Source: Aegilops tauschii subsp. strangulata
Lineage: Eukaryota > Streptophyta > Magnoliopsida > Poales > Poaceae
Length of the DNA: 64,000 nucleotides
Direction of reading: 5' to 3'
NCBI RefSeq assembly: GCF_002575655.3
Contig: NC_053037.3
Coordinates: 320,691,294-320,755,293, forward strand
The number at the start of each line of letters is the position of its first letter. Position 1 is the first letter of the stretch. The notes beneath the pieces were generated by a model, which saw only the letters and a list, made by a program, of their open reading frames with translations, did not search any database and was not told the origin of the DNA. Made by a program: the position numbers and the translations under genes. Positions 57,036 to 64,000 of this stretch are shown here, piece after piece.

Positions 57036-57790
57036 CAAAACAAGGGAAACATGTAGGAAGTATACGTGGTAATTGCCAAGAAGAAGATTGGACAACAACG
57101 GTAGTACTGCCAGTTCGCGCGGTACTAAAATTTTAGTACCGCTCCTAGCCGCGGTAGTACCGCATGAAGATATGGTAGTACCGGGGCTCGGAGCAGTAGT
57201 AGGATCTTAGTACTGGAGCACGTGCGGTAGTACCGCACCGGACGGGCGGTAGTACCGGACAAGCGGTAGTACCGCACAAGAGGGGCGGTAGTACCGCCCG
57301 GCGTCAGATCCGAACCACTTTGAATCTGAGAAGAATCATGAAACCGCGGTGGTACTACGGTTGATCAAATCTACCACAAGACAACATATCAAGTATAATT
57401 TCTACGCAACACTACTCTCCTACATCCTACTCTTGCATAGATTTGGCGTAAAATCTCAAGAACACATGCATCTCCCCAAAAACCTAGAGGCACAAAGAAC
57501 AACCAAAAGAGAGAGGGATTTGGGGAGAAACCTTGTTCCATGGCAAGAGGAAGTGGTGGGGAACGATCCCACCGGTCGGAATCCGAGGAGAGTGGCCGGA
57601 GACGGAGATCCGGCGCCGTTCTTGAGCAGGAAAGAGAGAGGCGGCGGGGAGAGAGATGAACGAATGGGTATGGGGGAGTTGGAACTCCCCCTGCTCGGGT
57701 CTTAACCCCATGCGCACTCGCCAGCGCGGTAGTACCGCGCCTCATCGCGGTAGTACCGCTCGGGCGGAAGTACTCGCCATCCAACGGCTT
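57036..57790. repeat. Spacer with many GCGGTAGTACCGC imperfect palindromes
   Basis: Copies of cggtagtaccgc or close variants occur at 57110-57360 (at least six) and 57724-57760 (two). The same 13-mer in the opposite sense (gcggtactaccgc) fills part of the LTR at 35281-35470 and 54470-54740. 57400-57700 has no conserved domain. Confidence 0.7.
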
Positions 57791-60700
57791 CGTGAAAATA
57801 TCTGCAAGGTTATCATGAGTGTTGACGTAGTTGAGCTCGATCTCCCCTCGCCTAATGTGATCTCGGATGAAGTGATACCGAATCTCAATATGCTTCGTCT
57901 TGAAGTGTTGCACCGGGTTGAGAGAAATCTTGATGGCACTTTCATTGTCACACCAAAGAGGCACTTTGTCACAAATGACACCGTAATCCTTTAAAGTTTG
58001 CCTCATCCATAAGAGTTGTGCACAACAACTACCGGCCGCCACATACTCCGCTTCGGTGGACGAGAGAGACACACAACTTTGCTTTTTAGAAGACCAACTT
58101 ACCAAAGAGCAACCAAGGAATTGGCACCCTCCGGAAATGGACTTCCTATCCACTTTGTCTCCCGCCCAATCGGAGTCCGAATACCCTACAAGCTTGAAGT
58201 TTGCTCCTCTTGGGTACCATAGGCCAAAGTTTGGGGTATGAGCCAAATATCGAAATATTCGCTTGACCGCCACAAAGTGGCTTTCCTTAGGTGCGGCTTG
58301 AAACCGTGCACAAATTCCCACCCTCAACATCATATCCGGTCTAGATGCACAAAGGTAAAGCAAGGATCCAATCATGGAACGATATACCTTTTGATCCACG
58401 GCTTTACCATTGGGATCAATGTCAAGTTGGCACTTGGTGGGCATTAGAGTGGAAGCCGGCTTGACATCACTTAGCTTGAATCTCTTGAGCTTGTCTTGAG
58501 TGTATTTGGCTTGGTTGATGAAGGTTCCTTCTCTTCTTTGCTTCACTTCGAAACCGAGAAAGAACTTCAACTCTCCCATGGAAGACATCTTGAACTTTGA
58601 GGTCATGAGTGCGGCAAATTCCTCATTGAAAGCTTTGTTAGGGGAACCAAAGATAATGTCATCAACATATAGCTGGCACACAAACAACTCCCCTTTGACC
58701 TTCTTAGTAAAAAGAGTGGGGTCGATTAGCCCAACTTCAAACCCACGATCTTGTAACAACTCGGTAAGGTGGTCGTACCACGCATGTGGGGCTTGTTTAA
58801 GGCCATAGAGTGCCTTATCGAGTTGATACACATGATCGGGAAAGTAGGGATCCTCGAACCCGGGGGGTTGCTTGACATAAACCAACTCATTAATAGGACC
58901 ATTAAGAAAAGCACTCTTCACATCCATTTGTTGCAACTTAAAGTTGTGATGAGAAGCATAAGCAATCAACAAACGAATGGATTCAAGGCGAGCAACGGGA
59001 GCAAAGGTTTCACCGTAGTCGATACCCTCGACTTGGGAGTAGCCTTGTGCCACCAATCATGCCTTGTTGCGAATGATGGTCCCATGAGCATCTTGCTTGT
59101 TCTTGAATATCCACTTGGTTCCAATGACATTGTGATTCCCCGTTGGCCTTGGCACTAATCTCCACACCTTGTTGTACTCGAAGTTGTTGAGTTCTTTATG
59201 CATGGCATTAAGCCAATCCGGATCTTCGAGTGCTCAATATACCTTTTGGGGTTCATCACAAGAGACAAACGCGTGATGTTCACAATAGTTTGCCAATTGT
59301 CTACGAGTGCTTACCCCCTTTTGAATGCTTCCAAGCACATTCTTCATGAGATGACCCTTGGTGGAGAGCTTGGATGCAATCTTGGCGGCACGACGCTCCA
59401 ATTCCTCCTCGGTGGTGAGTTGAGGAGCGGTCACTTGATCATCTTGAGTGCCGTCTTGAGCTTGTTCTTGATCTTGAACTTGCTCGGAGGAGAGAACCTG
59501 ACCTTGGGCATCACTTGGTGTGTCAACACCGTCTTGAGCATGATCTTGCCCTTGGTCTTGTTCATGAGGTTGAGGGCCTTCACTTTGTTCTTCGGAAGAG
59601 TGTGGGCCTTGGGTTGGTGATGGCTCCACTTGAGTGTAGCATTGTCCTTCTCCTTCGGCCACAAGGGGTTCCTCAATGGGTAGGATAAAACCAACACCCA
59701 TTCTTCTTATGGCTTGAGGAGGAATTTCATCACTACATCACAAGTACCACTTTGCTCCACTTGGGAGCCGTTATTCTCATCAAACTCCACATTACACGTC
59801 TCCTCAATAAGTCCCGTGGATTTATTGAGGACACGGTAAGCGTGAGAGTTTGTAGCATAACCAACAAATATGCCCTCATAAGCTCTAGCCTCAAATTTAG
59901 ACAACCGAACACCTTTCTTGAGAATGAAACACTTACACCCGAACACCCAAAAGTACTTGAGGTTGGGCTTGTTACCGGTGAGTATCTCATATGGAGTCTT
60001 GTTCAAGCCCTTGCGGAGGTAGAGCCGATTGGATGCATGACACGCGGTGTTGATGGCTTCGGCCCAAAAGTTGTATGGAGACTTGAACTCCGCCATCATG
60101 GTCCTTGCCGCATCCATCAACGTCCGGTTCTTCCTCTCTGCAACACCGTTTTGTTGAGGGGTGTAAGGTGCGGAATATTGATGCTTGATCCCCTCATCAG
60201 TAAGAAACTCATCCAAGGTGTAGTTCTTGAACTCGGTGCCGTTGTCGCTTCTTATTGTCAAGATCTTTGCATTGTGTTGTCGTTGGGCTTCATTTGCAAA
60301 GTCAATGACGGTTTGTTGGGTCTCGCTCTTCCTCTTGAAGAAATACACCCAAGTGTATCTTGAATAGTCATCCACAATCACCAAGCAGTACTTCCTACCC
60401 CCAAGACTATCAAAGGATGGAGGCCCAAAGAGATCCAAATGAAGGAGCTCCAAAGGCCTCTTCGAGTAAATGATAGTCGTGGGAGGGTGAGCCTTCTCAT
60501 GTAGCTTTCCTTCGATACAAGCACTGCAAGCACGATCTTTAGCAAAACTAACATTCGTTAGTCCACAGACATGGTCCCCCTTGAGAAGACTTTGCAAAGA
60601 TCTCATATTGACATGGGCTAACCGGCGATGCCAAAGCCATCCCACGTCAACTTTAGCCATTAGACATGTCACGGTCTTACTGGGTCGCTCCGAAAAGTTA

Positions 60701-61056
60701 ATCACATATAGACCGTGCTCGACATGCCCAACAAAGGCTACTTTAAGAGTCTTGCTCCACAAGAGGGCCACGGTATCAATATCAAAGAAAGTGGCAAAGC
60801 CCATGATGGCAAGTTGACGAACGGAAAGTAAATTGTATGCAAGGGACTCAACAAGAATGACCTTCTCGATCGTGAGATCATGAGAAATGACAACCTTGCC
60901 GAGTCCCAATACCTTAGAAGACGAGGCATCACCCCACTCGACATTGGTGGGCATAGATGGAATCTTGTGCACGTCCACCACCAAGTCCTTGCTTCCGGTC
61001 ATATGATTTTTAGCTCCACTATGGAGCAACCATGATCCCCCACCGGAAGCAAACAC
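57700..61056 (-). pseudogene. SIRE/Maximus-like protease, integrase, RT and RNase H, broken
   Basis: Minus strand, from 61056. The protease reads WLLHSGAKNHMTGSKDL: the catalytic Asp of the expected DSG is His. The pre-integrase finger follows (WHRRLAHVNMRSLQSLLKGD). Integrase has HLDLFGP, IRSDNGTEFKN and NGVAERKNRTL, so the three acidic residues are present. A frame break lies near 59700. The linker ORF (59234-59701) ends at a stop in VY*ALEDPDWLNA; a second stop (RNKA*LVAQGYS) at 59057-59059 interrupts early RT. RT/RNase H (59056 down) has [22 protein letters not shown] and [12 protein letters not shown]. After [13 protein letters not shown] the frame runs into palindrome-rich sequence (to 57389) that is not pol, so the normal C-terminus is replaced. 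The polyprotein cannot be active. Confidence 0.85.
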
Positions 61057-61135
61057 CTACAAGAGATCAATGCTTGGTTTTAGGTACCCATTTTGTAATG
61101 GGTCCTTTGATGTTAGTAACAAGGGTCTTAGGAAC

Positions 61136-63626
61136 CTAAATAGACCACTCAATATACTCATGAGGAGAACCAACAAATTTGGCATAAACATGCCCATCAC
61201 TAGCACGGCATAACACATAAGAAGGATTAAAGTCGCCGGCTTTGTTGGGAGGGGTGGCATTGCCCTTCTTGACACCGCCACCCTTCGCATTGTTCTTCTT
61301 CTCCTTGGAAGCACACTCTCCCTCCTTCACAAAAGTTTGCTTGAGAGGAGGAGGTCGTTTGGTCTTGTCATTCTTCTTCTTGTTCTTGGGCTTGGGTGCG
61401 AACCCAATCCCCTCCTTGGCTACAACTTCCTTTTGATTGCTCAAAAGGTCATTGAGGTTCTTCTCACCTTGTATGCATGACACAAGGCCTTTCTCAAGTT
61501 GCTCCTTCAACTTAGCATTCTCCTCAACAAGATGCACATGCTCACAACAAGGGTTAGTAGCATTTGCATTATCAATTAACACCATATGAGGAAAGGTGGC
61601 TTTCTCCTTGGTTAGCTTCACTTGGAGTTGATCATGAGACTCCTTGAGGCTAGCATGAACACCCTTCAAGACTTTGTGAGCCTTGTCGAGAATGTCAAAC
61701 TCCTCTTTGAGTCTAGCAAGATCAACCCAAGCTTTGCCTTCTCAGAGTTTAGCACACGAGAAACAACAAGAGCATGATCAAGATCTTTCTTTAACTTAGC
61801 ATGATCATCGTTGTGTGACTCCTCAAGAGCCAAACGAAGACCACGCTCTTCGTCAAGAGCATTGGAAAGATCCGAAATCTCATCGGCATAGTCACGACTA
61901 TGCCCCTCCATCTTAGAGATGGTATCTTCATGAGCCTCGATCATGTCATTGGCTTCACCAAGTTGTTCCAAGAGAGCAACGAAGTGCTTCTTGGATTTAC
62001 CCTTGAATTTACCCATAAAGGTCTCAAACTCATTCTCCTCCACATTTGCCCCCTCATGTTCATCAATGCTATCCATCTAAGAAGGATGATTAATGATGGT
62101 AGTTTTGATGTTGGGGGTTACCTTGTTGGTGGCTTTAGCCATGAGGCACTTGGCGGTGATGTTCTCATTGGGTGAGTCGAAGAGAGACACCCGTGGAGTC
62201 GTCGCAATGGCAACGGAGGCCATGGCAACCGACTCACCATCTTCATCATCGTCATCATCCTCATTGTACTCTTCTTGTACCACCAATGCCTTGGGAGGAG
62301 TCTTCTTGGTGAAGTTGCTCTTGTTGGGGAACGACTTGGCCTTGTCCTTTCGGATGAGCTTGCCACCATTGTCTTCCATCTTCTCATAAGGGCACTCTGC
62401 AACAAAGTGGCTCACATTGCCACAATTGAAGCAAGTCCTCACTCGTTGCTTGCCCTTTGCACCACTCGAATTGTTCTTGTTGAAGTTTGGCCTTGAGTTC
62501 TTCTTGCTCCAAAATTGCCTTGAAGCAAGAGCCATGTGTTCATGATAGGCATACTTCGTATCTTCGAGGTTGCTCTCCTCTTCTTCCTCTTCATCCTCTT
62601 CCTCCATACTAACCTTGGCCTTTAGAGCAAGGTTGGGATTCTTTACTATTTGAGAGCGAAGAACCGCATTGTCGTCGGTCTTGTCCAAGATGCTCATAGC
62701 AACGAACTCATCCAACACTTCACTTGAGGACAAGGTGTAGAAGTCCGGCCTTTGAAGAATGACGGAGGACATGGCTTTGTGGTAGGGCATCATTGCCTTG
62801 AGGAATTTGCGCTTGATCCAATTGTCATCCGTGTCCTTACTTCCATGATCTCGGAGAGAGACCGCGAGTTTGGTTACTCTCCGATAAAGCTCACGAGGTT
62901 CTTCATCTTCTTTCATTGCAAACTCATCGGCTTCATCTTGCACCACTTCATAGTTGCAGCGTTGAATGCTTGCGCTTCCCCGATAGAGGGAAACCACTTG
63001 GTGCCAAGGATCTTTGGCCATGGTGTAGGGCCGGAGATGAGGAAGATCTTCGGGTGGGATTGCTTCTTGGATGATGAAGAGAGCATTCTCATTGAATTGA
63101 TTATCCACGGCTTCTCTAGGAGTGAAGTTACTTCGGTCATGCGGATAGAAACCTTCTTCAATGATTCTCGAAAGGTTAGTGTTCACATGATTTAATGATG
63201 CTTAAAACGATAGACCCAAGAATCAAATTCTACATTCTTCTCAATCTTAGGGGCCGGGCCGGCATGATTCAAATGAGTGGAAGGAAGCGGTCCACCATAG
63301 ACAAGTGGAGGTTCCACATGGGCAAAGATGCCGGTGCCATTTTTACCACTAGAAGAAGGAGTTTTCTCGCTAGTAGCTTCCCCCTTGTCGGAGGTAGCAT
63401 CTGTCACCTTGTTAGTGGGATCACCCACTTTCAAAGGTGCGGTGGAAAGTTTAAGCCCTTCTAAGAATTTATTAAACATGCTTTCGACCTCGGTCGTCAT
63501 GGAGGTTTTCAATGTGTCCAACGCCACATTGAATTCCTCATGAGAGACCGCGGTTCCCCCATCTCCCGTAGACGAGACCGGATTCATACCGGAGTGCTCC
63601 TCCACACCGTCTACGACGTCAACCAT
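61136..63626 (-). pseudogene. SIRE/Maximus-like gag, broken
   Basis: Minus strand. 63626-63192 is the N-terminal part (MVDVVDGVEEHSG ... EFDSWVYRFKHH). A frame change near 63186 leads into NTNLSRIIEEGFYPHD and RSNFTPREAVDNQFNENA, then the gag core (HQVVSLYRGSASIQR, EDEEPRELYRRVTKLAV) and a CCHC knuckle CFNCGNVSHFVAEC at about 62390-62440. A stop at 62077-62079 precedes a coiled-coil-like stretch (62076-61666, Glu/Leu/Lys-rich). Another frame change leads to 61669-61136 (VHLVEENAKLKEQLEKG, then Lys-rich) and stops in EYIEWSI*VPK. Gag would form the particle; at least four lesions make it dead. Confidence 0.8.
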
Positions 63627-63663
63627 ACTCTTCGGACGGAAGAGTCCTTAATAAAGAGACGAG

Positions 63664-63677
63664 GCTCTGATACCAAT
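63664..63677 (-). promoter_or_regulatory. Primer-binding site (initiator Met tRNA type)
   Basis: Minus strand TGGTATCAGAGC two bases after the LTR end (..CCTTTCA-AT). This is the usual start of minus-strand DNA synthesis in copia elements. Confidence 0.8.
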
Positions 63678-64000
63678 TGAAAGGATCGATATAGTTGACT
63701 AGAGGGGGGGTGAATAGGCAACTAACAATTTTTTGCTTTTCTTTACCAATTTAAACTTATCATCAAAGTAGGTTTTCTAGATATGCAACTAGGTGAGCAA
63801 CCTATATGATGCAACTACAATAAGCACACAAGCAAGCAAGAGATATAGCACAAATAAGCTTGCACAAGTAAAGGCACGAGATAACCAAGAGTGGAGCCGT
63901 TGAAGACGAGGATGTGTTACCGAAGTTCCTTCCCTTTGAGGGGAAGTACGTCTTCGTTGGAGTGGTGTGGAGGCACAATGCTCCCCAAGAAGCCACTAGG
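63678..64000 (-). mobile_element. 5' LTR of the SIRE/Maximus-like element, partial
   Basis: Matches 34499-34821 with about 11 substitutions and small indels. It continues past the window end, so the outer border and target duplication cannot be seen. Confidence 0.85.

Larger units (their letters stand above)
34499..64000 (-). mobile_element. SIRE/Maximus-like Ty1/copia element (minus strand), interrupted and running off the window
   Basis: In plus coordinates: 3' LTR 34499-35578 plus 54474-55068 (about 1,675 bp once the inserted array is removed), polypurine tract at about 55071-55081 (cut as gggggag on the minus strand), an env-position ORF (55549-57035), pol (57700-61056), gag (61136-63626), primer-binding site at about 63664-63677 (minus TGGTATCAGAGC, initiator Met tRNA type), and 5' LTR 63678 onward. 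LTR termini are TGTAAGGGCATA and ..CCTTTCA on the minus strand. The element lies in a gypsy gag region; the 5 bp before it are CTCGT, and the other target duplication is outside the window. All its genes carry stops. Confidence 0.8.

Overview
The window looks like nuclear DNA from a Triticeae grass (wheat, Aegilops or barley type). The evidence is the repeat content: Angela/BARE/WIS-like and SIRE/Maximus-like Ty1/copia elements, WHAM/Sabrina-like Ty3/gypsy elements, a CACTA end with the usual Triticeae terminal sequence, Tourist and Stowaway MITEs, and F-box/DUF295 genes with GT-AG introns. Family names come from memory of the families, not from a search. I saw no rRNA, tRNA, CRISPR or bacterial-type operon.

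Layout. 1-18.4 kb is the low-repeat, gene-bearing part: diverged repeats (1-1.85 kb), one weak minus-strand exon (2.4-2.7 kb), a 1.15 kb CT/CA-rich tract (5.46-6.61 kb), two abutting Helitron-type ends (6.9-7.68 kb), nested Tourist MITEs (8.58-8.97 kb), two F-box/DUF295 genes in the same orientation, both broken by stop codons (10.29-12.07 and 14.29-16.04 kb), and a decayed NAC-domain gene (16.64-17.37 kb). 18.4-22.64 kb is tandem-repeat DNA (720-bp units, then 29-, 71- and 30-bp units) ending in a CACTA terminus at 22643. 22.64-26.05 kb is a scrambled Ty3/gypsy relic that holds a broken B3-domain gene on the opposite strand. 26.06-34.5 kb holds WHAM/Sabrina-like gypsy sequence, apparently LTR-internal-LTR-internal.

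34.5-64 kb is a multi-level nest. A minus-strand SIRE/Maximus-like copia element (left LTR starts at 34499, right LTR runs off the window) sits in a gypsy gag region. Its left LTR is split by an 18.9 kb tandem array of a second copia element (35579-54468), flanked on both sides by the same 5-bp duplication GCGGT. The array reads: first 10 bp of an LTR / deletion / pol tail / LTR A / full internal domain / LTR B / second internal domain / LTR C. The second internal domain is itself split by a 2.7 kb solo LTR with its own duplication AGAAA. The order of insertion agrees with the divergence between paired LTRs.

Nothing here reads as a new gene system. The strongest result is the structure of the copia array: one target-site duplication, three LTRs plus a remnant of a fourth, a deletion joined at AAAT, and a sharp identity boundary inside LTR A. 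No gene in the window is clearly intact apart from some retrotransposon reading frames.
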